Notes: generated by a model not told the origin, from the sequence alone. Positions 34,860-45,940 are shown, counted from the first letter of the stretch. The stretch: 64,000 bases of DNA from Schistosoma mansoni (GCF_000237925.1 NW_017385994.1:310001-374000); one strand, 5' to 3'. Numbers and translations are program-made.

Positions 34860-35058
34860 TGTGCTTTGCATTCACGATTTATTTAATTTCTTAATTAAAC
34901 TGTGGATAACTGATTTACAAAGGTTGTTTTGAATAAACTAGTGTACAATATATATGTAATCATAATATATGTTTAATTGACTAAATCTGTTAAATTTTCT
35001 TATTATTATAACTATAAAAACAGTATACAAAACTAAACTTTTGTTGCCATATACTTAC
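34860..35058. other. no gene seen
   Basis: A+T-rich spacer. Confidence 0.4.
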
Positions 35059-35076
35059 ACATCTGGTTGTGGTGGT
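35059..35076 (-). other. candidate 18-nt micro-exon
   Basis: On minus, ACCACCACAACCAGATGT lies between CAACCTAATTAG and GTAAGTATAT. Size is a multiple of three. Spliced in phase 1 after the signal exon at 44252-44183 it would read D-H-H-N-Q-M, and it continues open into the 18-nt candidate at 33392-33409. Acceptor tract is only moderate. Confidence 0.35.
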
Positions 35077-35739
35077 CTAATTAGGTTGAATGATTCATTA
35101 ACATACACACAAATTTTGATTAAATTAAGATTTTTCAATTTTACAGTTACAATATATTACTGTTTTATACCAATAATCTGTTAGTAAATCTATTCAGTCT
35201 AATTGTAAAACTGTCTAACACAATATCCAACTTTCAATCTGTTCATAACTGTTATAAAGTATCTAGAAATAGGTTTGATAGTTCCAGCTGGCAACTTTCT
35301 CCTGGACTAACTAACTACTTTGTAGTAAATAAATGAGTATTTTCTTTTCCACAAACATAATAGAGTACAATCGAAACTCAAAGAAAGGAACATTTATTTT
35401 AGCAGTACTGATACACATTAGTAGGCGGCAATTAGATACAATTCTGTATGAAGAGATTTCTATCATCGACCACCTCTAATCGAATTGCACCAAATTGTGA
35501 TCCATGTTGATTTTTGATATGTATTAAACGATTACTTACAATTATTTTTCGCTTTTCATTTTTAGTATCATATCATTACATCCAAATGTTCATTCAATCG
35601 TTCGTAAAACAGCTTTGGTTATTACATAGATAGCCATAAATTCCAGTGATTTATCATTTTATAACAACAGCGATCATACATCTTTTCAGTTTGATGAGAA
35701 CTATTTTAGTGAGTTTTTATCATTATTATTATTATTTAA

Positions 35740-36250
35740 ACACATAAATATTGGTACAAGGAAGCACCAGATATATATGCGCCGCACAAATCTCACTCGA
35801 TTTGTGTGAGGGCTGTGATACTGCCCAGATGCCCAAACTGAAACAGGTGGTTTTCTTAGGGGGCCACACCACGAGCCTTTGACCTAAAGGTCTAGTCCAC
35901 AATGCAGTGGAGCATCGTAAGGAGATGCAGTCCCATGGTAGCCGATGACCAACGATTGATTCATACACCATTTGTTCTCTCAGGATACTGGAGCCCATGT
36001 ACACCATTGGTTTGGAATCAGGGTTTTACAACTCCCATAGGTGGATTCGCCGTGTCCACCAACCCGGTTAAAGCGCCGGACATTCGCTTTTCGTCCTCTC
36101 GATTTCGTAAACAACAGTAGTGCCACGAGAAGGCAGTGAGCAGAACTTCCCTGGCAGAGGCTATATACGCGTGGGCATGTGAGAGCATTTGGAGAAGGAA
36201 AGCTGACTCTCCCCAGTGAGTAAAGTAAATACTACTCTCTATTGTATTAC
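35740..36250 (-). mobile_element. retroelement 3' end, minus strand
   Basis: Minus-strand copy of the sequence at 60660-60937 plus 61649-61860, here uninterrupted. It ends in the shared tail TCTGGTGC...TTGTACCAATATTTATG followed by an A-rich AATAAATAA-type end. Also seen as a short tail at 57990-58070. Probably the 3' part of a non-LTR element; no coding frame left. Confidence 0.65.
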
Positions 36251-36259
36251 TCATTCAAC

Positions 36260-37430
36260 ATTTTGAAGTTAATAAAACATAAATGTATAACACTGATGTT
36301 AGATAACCATTTGCTGAATGAAATATTGAGCTTAAAATAATGATTTCAATCAACCTCAAAACATCAAATCTTCGTAATGAGCTTAGTGTCATTTGATCTA
36401 CGCTACCAAAAGGACAGTAAATTAAGATGATTTATAAACAGACTCTTGATCACTGTTTGTGGAATTTCAAAGAAAACAATGTCAGAAAGATTATACTCAA
36501 CACTTTATTGGACCATTTCAATTAGCAATATTTTATTCCAATGTCAAAACAATAAGCTTAAATTTATAAATTTAAACTGTAGGTATAGGAACATAGAGAA
36601 AAAACTGATTTGCAGCTTACACTCGTAAAAGGTTTTGGCTTTATATGACGAAGTCCCAAATACTGGATGCAAATCTATTAATATCTAGTTATGTATATAC
36701 ATGTATTTCTACTCAAGAACTTTATACCTTCCATTCTTTGGTTCTCTAGATAAATCAAAAGCGCTTAATTCATTGAGACTGGATTAAACCATAAAAAACG
36801 AATCAAATTAACATATTTTTGAGATACATATTTTCAGCTATAGAACATGGTGTATTACATAGTCAATGAAACTTTATCATTATCTTGATAAATCACTCTG
36901 ATTGTTTACACTTTAAACAATTCATGATAAGTAGTAAACTACATCAAAATACTAACAAACGATAGTTGTTAATTTGACAGTTATGTAATTTTTAAAAGAA
37001 ATTATGATGTACACTTTAAAGAATACAATTAATGTCATTGCATTTTAATGAAAGTAAACATAGAAAATGAGTTCGGTAATAATAATAGTACTCATTAATG
37101 AAAATTTTGAAAAACTTTCACCAGTCTTAATATTTCTGATGTATGTTTCTTTCCACTTTATTTCACAGTTTATTTTACAGATTCAACTTAGTTAGACAAT
37201 CGTTGTCAAACCATAGATCTCTAGATAACTATTTTGTACTCATGTGATATTTCTCAAGAATGTACGTCCACCAGTTCACTGAGTATCAAACCTATAACTT
37301 TTAGGTCTCATAGAGAGCACAAACTTTTGACCATCGAACCAACATTCAATGGTTTATTTGTATAAATTCTGTTGTTTTATTAAAACAAACTTTTATATAT
37401 ATTTGTAATGCTCATTTATCGCTAAGATGA
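36260..37430. other. no gene seen
   Basis: A+T-rich sequence without recognised gene or repeat. Confidence 0.45.
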
Positions 37431-38247
37431 AATGAGCACTTAAGTCGTTATGAAACCTATTGTTGCTGGACGAAGCATTTTATAAGTTCATTACAATTTT
37501 CAACAAAGAAAAACAGATATTTACTACTGAATAACATCAATTAGTAGGTACTAATGTGATTTTAAAAATTCTGTGTCATTTAATCTTGACATGTAACTAA
37601 CTTTTCTTCCTCTTCACTAAAAAAGAACGAAAATTTATTCCATATACTATCTTGTATATCTGATTAGATGTAACCGGGTTCAAACTCAGACTGTACAACT
37701 GAAGTAATCGATTTTAGGAATGTCATAAACAAAGAGCAACTTATTATTTAAACTACTTATTGTATGAAATAAAGTTGGATTTGAACTAGTGACCTATATA
37801 AACATGTCAAGTATTAAAACTAACATGATAGATATCCGACAAACAAAATATCAACCAACCTCTTTCCTACATGAGATCATGAAATCATCATTTTAGCTGT
37901 TATGAAACCTTTTGTTGCTGAACGAATAAATGCTGATTTTTTTATCAGTAATATCCATTAATTCCTAAAGCAATTTATAAGTTCATTACAATTTTCAACA
38001 AAGAAAAACAGATATTTACTACTAAATAACATCAATTAGTAGGTACTAAGGTGATTTTAAAAATTCTGTGTCATTCAATCTTGACATGTAACTAACTTTT
38101 CTTCCTCTTCACTAAAAAAGAATGAAAATTCATTCGAAGCTAAATAAATAATGCACTATTCTATATACTATCTTGTATATCTGATTAGATGTAACCGGGT
38201 TCAAACTCAAACTGTCCAACTGAAGTAATCGAATTTAGGAATCTCAT

Positions 38248-38293
38248 AAACTGCTGAGGAGTCCCATAATGGGAGGAAACGATCGTCTAGTGC
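38248..38293 (+). ncRNA. hammerhead ribozyme motif, SINE copy E
   Basis: CTGAGGA core, stem II with four pairs (TCCC/GGGA), GAAA, GTC cleavage triplet, stem I reduced to about four pairs (ACTG/TAGT). The catalytic core is intact, so weak activity is possible. It begins exactly where the SINE starts, because copy E is truncated to hammerhead plus tail (38251-38380). Confidence 0.6.
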
Positions 38294-38394
38294 TTCAAGG
38301 TTTTCCATGGTAGTCTAGCTTCAATTGACTCATGATTTCGACTATGAAAATACTAAAATCTTAACAAAACCCCTTCTGATCTATAATCATATAC

Positions 38395-38755
38395 TGACTA
38401 GTGACTGACTTCAAGGGATGTTTCCTTGAGTTCTAGTGGAAAGCAGTGACCAGTGGAGTTCAACTAAGTCTTTGGTAGAGGTATCAACTCACTGAAGACA
38501 ATTGGTGAACGGTTGCTCAAAAACGTCGTGGATTTGTTGAGGTTAGACATGAACACTGATGGATGCCGGCTCAGTGGTCTATCGGTTAAGTGCTCTGGAG
38601 AGAGACTGATAGGTCCTGGGTTCAAATCTCGCGAAGCGGGATCGTGGATGCGCACTGTTGAAGAGTCTCATAATAGGACGAAACAGCCATCCAGTGCTTC
38701 CAGGTTTTCCATGGTGGTCTAGCTTCAATTGACTCATCATTACAACTATGAAAAA
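38395..38755 (+). mobile_element. hammerhead SINE copy F, near full length
   Basis: Starts ACTAGTGACTGACTTCAAGG, with A box (GCCGGCTCAGTGG) and B box (GGTTCAAATCTCG), hammerhead 38652-38697, and tail CTAGCTTCAATTGACTCATC. Hammerhead keeps stem I GCACTG/CAGTGC and GAAA but has TTGAAGA in the core and GTCT in stem II. Inserted next to copy E in the second unit of the 0.5-kb repeat. Confidence 0.75.
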
Positions 38756-39410
38756 GAAAAATTTATTATTTAAACTACTTATTATGTGAAATAAAGTTGA
38801 ATTTGAACTTCTGACCTAATATGCACATATTAAGTATTGAAACTAACATGTTAGATATACGACAAACAAAACATTAACCAACTTCTTTCCTACATGAGTG
38901 AGTTTTATTAAACAAGACATTTAAACATAATGAAATAAGCGCTTTGGCTGTTATGAACCTTATTATTGCTGGCTGAATAAATGTTGATTTTTTTTTATCA
39001 GCAAAATCTATTAATTCTTAAAGCATTTTATAAGTTCATTACAATTTTCAACAAAGAAAAACAGATATTTACTACTGAATAACATCAATTAGTAGGTACT
39101 AATGTGATTTTAAAAATTCTGTGTCATTTAATCTTGACATGTAACTAACTTTTCTTCCTCTTCACTAAAAAAAGAATGAAAATTTACTCCATATACTATC
39201 TTTTATATCTGATTAGATGTAACCGGGTTCAAACACAAACTGTCCAACTGAAATAATCGATTTTACGAATCACATGAACAAAGAAGAATTTATTACTTGA
39301 ATTTGAACCGGTTACTCAATATGCACATGTCGGGTATTTAAATTAACATGATAGATATCGGATAAACAAAACATTAACCAATTTATTTCCTGCATGAGAG
39401 AACTTTACCA

Positions 39411-39985
39411 ATCAAAATATTTAGACCAAATGTTTAGGCTTGACTTTAAACTATTGAATAGTGTATGATTTCCATACCCTACTTCCCTCTGATCTTTGGT
39501 GCCGTTTCAATACCTGTGTAAATTTATTATCATATTGGGAATTTCTTCTGCTAACTAGCAGAAAGTCTTTTTTATGTAGACTGTCGGTCATTAACTATTA
39601 AGACAAACAAATCTGTACACTATGAGTTACCTTACTTAAATTGGCTATGTCAAATTATTTATACGATTTTACTATACTGATACTCTTAATGTAATTAGGT
39701 GGGTTTTTAATAAATATAATGAAAAAAAGGTGTTTGCTAGTGTTGTTTTAAACTATATAAAAGTGTACTTTGATACACAAGTCGAATATATTTACTTTAT
39801 TCTTCGTATCTGTGTCAAGCTGTTAACTATAGAACATTCAAAAAGTATTTTTTTCTAAAAACTGCCACCCGATGTCATAACCAACATTTTTTTTTCCAAA
39901 TAAACCTAAATTCATTATCTTTATCAAGCACCATTTAATTCTAACCTGCCTTTATCTGACTTTTTATGTTTCACAACTTTTAGAC
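39411..39985. other. no gene seen
   Basis: A+T-rich spacer. Confidence 0.4.
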
Positions 39986-40019
39986 AGAATATTTGATATA
40001 GAATCAATGGAATATAAAT

Positions 40020-40215
40020 AACTCTAGAATCCAGAACGAGCATTACTCCTCATTTAGTACTCATCACCTTAATGCACCTGCATCCAATATTTGATGTTCA
40101 CCCAGAGACTCAAATCCAATACTGTTTGCTTCAAACACCATCTCATTATCCACTTAGCTACTGAGTCCAGATAGAAACAGAAGCGCATCCTGAATTCTAC
40201 TGCTAGCCGCATTCC
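40020..40215. repeat. rearranged Sm-alpha-like remnant
   Basis: Minus-strand pieces (40060-40145, reverse of GAAGCGAACGGTATTGGATT) adjoin a plus-strand piece (40150-40210) resembling the 3' half of the hammerhead (GAAACAGAAGCGCATCCTGAA). Too decayed to fold. Confidence 0.45.
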
Positions 40216-40542
40216 ATCTATTCTATATCAACTTGTGTCACAATGGTTATATCGGGGTAATCCACAAAAGATCCTCTAATAACAATCAAGATTGATCAAA
40301 TTTCAGTCAAAATTATCAACAACAGGATAAACCAAACCATTTCAATTTGAATTGAGATAATTAAATTTTAAATTAAATGGCCGATAATATCAAAATAGAT
40401 ATTTCAACTGAAAATACTTAAATTTAGCTATTATATTATGAATAGAATAAAAGAGATGTATATAAATTAATCAGATCAGTTAGTATAAAACAAACATAAA
40501 CAAGAATAATTAAACTAGTAATAATCAACTAAATAATAAAGT

Positions 40543-40650
40543 CCCAGAGTGAACATCAACTCTGAAATGTAGGTACATCCAGCTGACGAGTCCCAAATAG
40601 GACGAAACGCACGTCCTGGGTTCTACTACTAGCCACTATCCATCGTTGCT
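40543..40650 (+). mobile_element. Sm-alpha-type SINE, 3' part
   Basis: Plus-strand 3' portion beginning AGTCCCAGAGTGAACATCAA and ending CCACTATCCATC, carrying a hammerhead at 40577-40621. Shares its body with 41241-41487. Confidence 0.75.
40577..40621 (+). ncRNA. hammerhead ribozyme, Sm-alpha type
   Basis: Stem I ATCCAG with CTGGGT (one wobble), core CTGACGA, stem II GTCC/GGAC, GAAA, minimal stem III, cleavage after GTC at 40613-40615. All conserved positions are met. Sm-alpha hammerheads of schistosomes are known self-cleaving RNAs with unusually short stem III. This is the best-formed ribozyme in the window. Confidence 0.8.
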
Positions 40651-41240
40651 TAATTAGTTTAAGAGAGTAAATAGCAAATCTTATACATATAGGTTAGTTA
40701 ACTACCCTTTATTGAAATAAAAATGATATTCTTTATGGAAAAATTCATAATATACAAAAGACTTCTTAGATGAAATATTAGAATTTTTAGATGAGAACAT
40801 ATGTTCATGCATAATATAGAATGATATATAATATGTATTGTATACAAATGAAATTGAATAGATAAAGTATATCATTATGAACAGAACTACTTACCTTTCA
40901 TAGTCACCTAGAATTTAACATAAATTACATTTTTTTTCAATAAGCTAACTTTGATTATTTCATGAAATGAGTTATTTCAATTAAACAAGTTATCATCATT
41001 TTTGATTTGGTTTACATGTACTTACTAATTGTTAACAATGAAATAAGATTCATTGTCTTAAACAATTATAGATAAGAAACAAGTAAGTTGGTAAAATATT
41101 TCACTTACTAAACATTATGATTTTCATTTGGTATTATTTATTTGAATCTTGAGATTGATGTTTAGAACTCCAATTGATCAGTCTCTTATTGGTATATGTG
41201 CATACTGTATGGATTGCGTCTATATTGCCTTAATTCACAA

Positions 41241-41487
41241 ATGTTATAAGCAAAGATGGATAGTGGATAGCAGTGTAATCCAGGATACACGTTTCATCCT
41301 TGCACAAGGAAGTGGCTATGAGAACTCAGTAGCTAAGTACATGACGCGATGACGTTTGAAGCGAACGGTATTGGATTGGAGTTCCGGAGTGAACATCAAC
41401 TCCGAGATGCAGGTACATCCAGCTGACGAGTCCCAAACTGGACGAAACGCGCGTCCTGAATTCCACTTCTAGCCACTATCCATCTTT
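41241..41487 (+). mobile_element. Sm-alpha-type SINE, full length
   Basis: Begins AAAGATGGATAGTGGATAGC and ends CTAGCCACTATCCATCTTTG, so the ends are complementary. The first about 46 bases are an inverted copy of the 3' half of the hammerhead region. The hammerhead is at 41417-41461. The overlapping 67-codon frame at 41149-41352 is not a gene. Confidence 0.8.
41417..41461 (+). ncRNA. hammerhead ribozyme, Sm-alpha type, copy 2
   Basis: Core CTGACGA, stem II GTCC/GGAC, GAAA, GTC cleavage site at 41453-41455, stem I ATCCAG against CTGAAT with one C-A mismatch. Likely foldable, slightly weaker than 40577-40621. Confidence 0.75.
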
Positions 41488-41489
41488 GA

Positions 41490-43100
41490 TTATTATGATT
41501 TTCTATTGTTATATTACTAGTGAAGATATTTTATCTTTAATGAAGTACGAACTCGTTTACATAATATCTCTGTATTCTCATTAACTATATTTTAATGAAA
41601 GAATATTTAAAAGAAATATATCAACAAAGAGCATGTTATTCATAAAGATTTATTTTTTAAACATTTGCTTTATTCGACAGCGTACCTGGATCTAGTGTGG
41701 AGGATTCACAGATTGGTATTAATGTCAGTTAATAAAGTAATTAAATCACCAGGATGATTAGAAAAAAATAAATTTACAAACCCTACTAAAATTACACTAG
41801 ATAGAATGATCATTAGCTGTGAACAGTTCCAACTTTTAAATAGTAGTATGATTAATTTATGTAAGTTAATAAAATTGATTTTATTGTTTAAAGCAAGACT
41901 GATAGTCATATAAATAGGAAAAGGAGAAAAATTATGATCTTATATATAGAGTGGTTGAGATTGCTAATTGTTTATATGTTTAATGCCATGAATACTATGA
42001 ATTGAAGGGAATAAATTAAACAAATAGTTATGAAGACATGTTAGTAATGTGAATTTTCTTTTCGACAATATGATTTTCTGAAGCTGTACAGTTGTATTTA
42101 TAGGTGCCCCTTCTGGCCAAAACAAGTTGGTGAAGCCTATTAGGCCCTTCTGGAGAAGCGGCTATATCGAAGCACGGTAAAACTGCCGGAGCCTAATAGC
42201 TACTTTTGCAGATATTTTTTGCCTTAGGTTTTGTCGTTTTTGGCCCAGTAACAGTTGTACTATAATTCTTTGTAGCATTCGTAATCGTTCATGGGTATTG
42301 GTCGGGTGGGTGATTAGCCCGATCTCTACCACCCGGTTCAACTCTCATGTTAGTTCATTGGACTGAGTCCCACTATCCAGGAGCCACAACAAGTACGTGT
42401 GAGTCAGGTTTTTCTTTTACATGTAGTAAGTAGTCTTCATGTAACATCATTTCATTTCCGTTGACTTCCATTTGAACAAGTTTGACTATGTTTGATAACT
42501 TTATAAAATTCTTCTATTTTACCAAAGACTACTATAAGTAAAAGATTACCGAAAAGAATGATTATACAGTTTCAGAAAATGATATCGTCGAAAAGAAAAT
42601 TTCTTCCACTGAAACGTCTTCACTTTTTCAATAAATTAATGCGCTTCTTTCGTTTTTTTGTCTTGCTTAAACAAATCAATTATTGTGTAATTAAGCTATC
42701 AAAAATAATGTTATGTTCAATTGATAGTTAAAAGCAATGGATTATATCGTCAATGAAACTACATCGGTAATGATTTTCGTATGATAAAGAAAGGTTAGTA
42801 ACTCTTTATTTCTATGTACATAAGTCAGATTGAAAACTCTAACTGGTTATGGCCATTAGAAGAAGTGTATAAGCTTTATTCCTTTTTAGTTAATTATTTT
42901 GGAAATTGAGGTATGTAAAGAAGCTCAGTACATAAATATAATCTACTGTGTATATTTATCATACTTCTGATTTCATGTTTCATTTTGTACATCAATCTTG
43001 ATAGCATTAACTAAAATATATCAAAACTGTATTATTATTTGAAATTGGATTGTTTGTAACTGATGAGAAACCTTAAAATGTAATGAATTCATTTTATTCT
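41490..43100. other. no gene seen
   Basis: Mostly A+T-rich. 42090-42400 is distinctly G+C-richer (GTGCCCCTTCTGGCC, CTACCACCCGGTTCAACTCTC) and looks like an old repeat, but I cannot place it in a family and it holds no frame. Confidence 0.4.
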
Positions 43101-43104
43101 ACAA

Positions 43105-43465
43105 ATCATATGCTCACTAGTGACTGGCTCCATGAGGTATTTCCTGGAGTTCTAATGAGAAGCAGTAACCAGTGGAGTTCAACTAAGTCTGTTGTGAAAT
43201 ATCAACTCACTGATGACATTGGTGAATGGTTGCTCATTTTCGTGGATCGGTTGAAGTTAGACATTAACACCGTTGGATACTGGCTCAGTGGTCTATCGAT
43301 TAAGTGCTCTGGCGCGAGGCTGGTAGGTCCTGGGTTCGAATCTCGGGAGGCGGGATCGTGTATGCGCGCTGCTGAGGAGTTCCACAATAGGACGAAACGG
43401 CTTTGCCAATGCTTCTAGGTTTTCCATGGTGATCTAGCTTCAATTGACTCATGATCTCAACTATA
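43105..43465 (+). mobile_element. hammerhead SINE copy G, near full length
   Basis: Best tRNA-like part in the window: A box TGGCTCAGTGG at 43281-43291 and B box GGTTCGAATCT at 43333-43343, about 50 bases apart, as in pol III promoters. Hammerhead 43366-43412 has CTGAGGA and GAAA but a damaged stem II (GTTC) and a changed stem III and cleavage site. The 111-codon frame across it is not a gene. Confidence 0.8.
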
Positions 43466-43911
43466 AAGAATTACATTTAATTTAATTTAATGAAATACGT
43501 TAATTTTAATTGAATATTTTTTGAATTTAACTATTCAAGGAGAATAAGATTAAATGTTACTTAAAGGTGAAAATATACGTGAACGAAAACATTAAGAAAT
43601 GGTACAAAAATATTTTCAAAAAAAGTAAGGTCATGATAGGGTGATCATTTTAAACTGTTTCTTTTTACACATATCTGACCTTAGATAGTCTATAATCAAT
43701 ATTTAGATAATCCATATGAGATGTAAGTATCATACTTTTGATAAATTAGATTTCACCTTAGAAATATCGTTTAATAATGTTCTTATAGATCATATTTAAC
43801 ACGTAGTTAAATGTTTCATTTATGAAATTTATTTTGTTCATTTTCGTAAACCATACCACACGAATTCCATTCATAAACTTTTATAGTAACAAATAAAATT
43901 GTAATTTAATA

Positions 43912-44095
43912 GTTGATTTCATGAGTCGATTAAAGTTAGACTACCACTGAAAACCTGCAAACACTAAACAGCCATTTTGTCCAAGTATAGGACTCTTCAG
44001 CAGAGTGTATCCACGATCTCGCCCTGCTAGATTCGAACCCAGGACCTATCGGCCTCGTGCTCATATGTTTAACCTCTAGACCACCGAACTAGGGA
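43912..44095 (-). mobile_element. hammerhead SINE copy H, 3' part
   Basis: Minus strand, tail, decayed hammerhead (44008-43961, GAAA changed to CAAA) and tRNA-like part with B box GGTTCGAATCTAG. It lies about 90 bases downstream of the signal-peptide exon at 44183, inside that gene's presumed intron. Confidence 0.65.
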
Positions 44096-44182
44096 TTAGA
44101 TTGTTAACTCCTTTTTATTTATAAAAAAACAAAGGAACTAAAATAATACCTATAAATAACCATATGAATATAATTTACTTAC

Positions 44183-44252
44183 CATCACATTGAACATAGG
44201 TAAAGAATAAAAATGAAATAAAACAAATCAATAAAATATGTGTTAACTTCAT
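44183..44252 (-). CDS. MEG-like first coding exon (signal peptide)
   Basis: Minus strand, ATG at 44252-44250. The exon reads MKLTHILLICFISFLFFTYV and then QCD, a near-ideal signal peptide with its cleavage region after VQC, and ends in phase 1 at a GTAAGTAAATT donor. Twenty-three codons plus one base. The upstream (TA)n run at 44314-44329 could serve as TATA box, giving a 5'UTR of 30-40 bases. This is the same exon type as in the gene at 21609-23001 and the histidine-rich genes. The rest of the gene must lie to the left on minus; two 18-nt candidate micro-exons (35059-35076 and 33392-33409) are in the right direction and keep the frame, but I see no terminal exon. It may be an intact MEG with long introns, or an orphan exon. 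Confidence 0.6.
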
Positions 44253-44313
44253 TGTTGAAGTTTTTTTTGCAAATGATACTTTCTTAGTAACAAACTACTT
44301 CTCCTATAACAAT

Positions 44314-44329
44314 TATATATATATATATA
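44314..44329 (-). promoter_or_regulatory. possible TATA element, (TA)n run
   Basis: A perfect TA dinucleotide run 62-77 bases upstream of the signal-exon ATG at 44252. It may act as TATA box or be a plain microsatellite. Confidence 0.35.
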
Positions 44330-44864
44330 CCTATCTACCTATTTGTTTCCATTTACCATTTTAAGAAAGTTTTTTTATTAAGTAAACAAATGGATGTAAT
44401 TACATCTTTAAAAAATAAACATGTTGATATAAATTACTATTCATATAGACAGTAAATGATCCGGTTTTTTTTAATCTGAGGATAAAAATAAATTGATCCA
44501 TTTTACAATGTTTACAAAAAAAAAGAAAAAAAAGGTAAATAAATATTGATATATTAGCCTAATGAAGAGAATAAACATACTTTTAGTAATAAGACAAAAA
44601 AAAGAAGATTGTTCTCAAATTACTAAGACTCAATGTTGACTTTTAAAAAAATCTTTTTTGTTTTATATTCTAAAATCTCACATCAATCATAAATAGATTG
44701 ATTATTTATTGTATACTAACTAGTAAGTAATAAAGAAGTTAATAGGGTATGAAACTATAGATTATCGAATATAATCTGAATTAACTTAACACTGTTTTAT
44801 TAGTAGTATAGTGTGAAATGGTTAAAATATTATATAATATTCTTAAATGAATGAATTCTAATAG

Positions 44865-45379
44865 TGTTGTATCCCGTAAGGAATTAAGGGTGGTAACTTT
44901 TGAAGATTATTTATGGACCAATATGACACACATATTTCCTATTGTATAATTGTTAAGTAACTTAACTATTCATATTCCTGTTCTTTTTATTATGAGACTT
45001 ATTTTGACCCAAAGAGTATTATTATACCATTTACCGTTCTTGAGTTATCCCCAGTCTATTAATTACTGTTCCCCCTATTCACAGCCACATTTGGCTAAAT
45101 CTTGTACAAATGTTATTCTCTATTTTATGGTACGATGTGGTCTGTTTGATTGGTATATAAACCCAGTATTTTTGAGAATAATGATTTATATTTCATAGGC
45201 TGTTATTGGTGTTCTGGACTTAACTTGCTGGGCTAGGCAAACAGCAGGACTGATAAAAACTCAAGACTGCTCATACGGCTTTTGTGTATCACTGGTCCGA
45301 TCGATAATTCACTCCTCTCTCATTGGCGGGAATCATCACGTTCTTAAATCGACAGGGCACACACGCACATGATATAAGA
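44865..45379 (+). mobile_element. solo LTR, third copy
   Basis: 515 bp, starts TGTTGTATCCCG and ends GATATAAGA, with one change in each end. Flanks AATAG and AATAA are an imperfect 5-bp duplication. Same family as 28963-29484 and 30360-30871. Confidence 0.8.
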
Positions 45380-45599
45380 AATAAATATCAAGAAGAAATC
45401 AGGATGAATATCAACTGTTAGTCGTTGGTTTATTGACGGAATTCATATTTCATTTATGATATTTGAAATTAGATGGGTTGGAAAATTAACAAATTGATGA
45501 TATATATGATTTTAGTAATATATCCACTATTGTGATAACCAAAATACACCATAGATAGAAATTTCTATTAATGTACTGACTTCAACTGAATATATTTTA

Positions 45600-45940
45600 A
45601 TAGTTGAAGTCATGAGTCAATTGAAGCTAGCCTACTATTAAAAACCTGGAAGCACTGGACAGCCATTTCATCCTATCCTTATCAGAGCGCATCCACGATC
45701 CCACTAGCGGGATTCGAACCCAGGACTTATTGGTCTTGCGTGCAAATGCCTAACCTCTAGATTACTGAGCCGGCATCCATCGGTGTTAATGTCTAACTTC
45801 AATTAATCCACGAAATTGAGCGATACGTTTACCATTGTCTTCAGTGAGTTACCATCTCACAACCGACCCGGTTGAACTCCACTGGTCACTTTTTCTCACT
45901 AGAACTTCAGGAAATACCTCTTGAAGCCAGTCACTAATGA
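45600..45940 (-). mobile_element. hammerhead SINE copy I
   Basis: Minus strand, near full length, with a consensus B box (GGTTCGAATCCC). The hammerhead (about 45690-45652) has lost its stem II loop: the core reads CTGATAAG and runs almost directly to GAAA. A short tail fragment of the same family follows at 45965-46030. Confidence 0.7.

Larger units (their letters stand above)
37430..39410. repeat. triplicated 0.5-kb direct repeat
   Basis: Three head-to-tail units. The landmark AAGCATTTTATAAGTTCATT occurs near 37474, 37969 (one change) and 39022; units also share TAGTAGGTACTAA, GATGTAACCGGGTTCAAACTC and TACATGAG. The second unit is interrupted at about 38252-38752 by two SINE copies. The GGGTTCAAACTC block resembles a pol III B box. 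No gene. Confidence 0.8.

Noticed and set aside
35524-35552. 12-nt micro-exon candidate on minus next to GTAAGT
   Set aside because: The acceptor side (TAAAAATGAAAAG) has no pyrimidine tract.
40897-40918. 13-nt exon candidate on minus between TTCTAG and GTAAGT
   Set aside because: Length is not a multiple of three, unlike MEG micro-exons, and it would break the frame of the 44252 signal exon.
43281-43345. tRNA gene in the SINE body
   Set aside because: A and B boxes are present but the arms do not make a proper tRNA cloverleaf and every copy carries SINE flanks.
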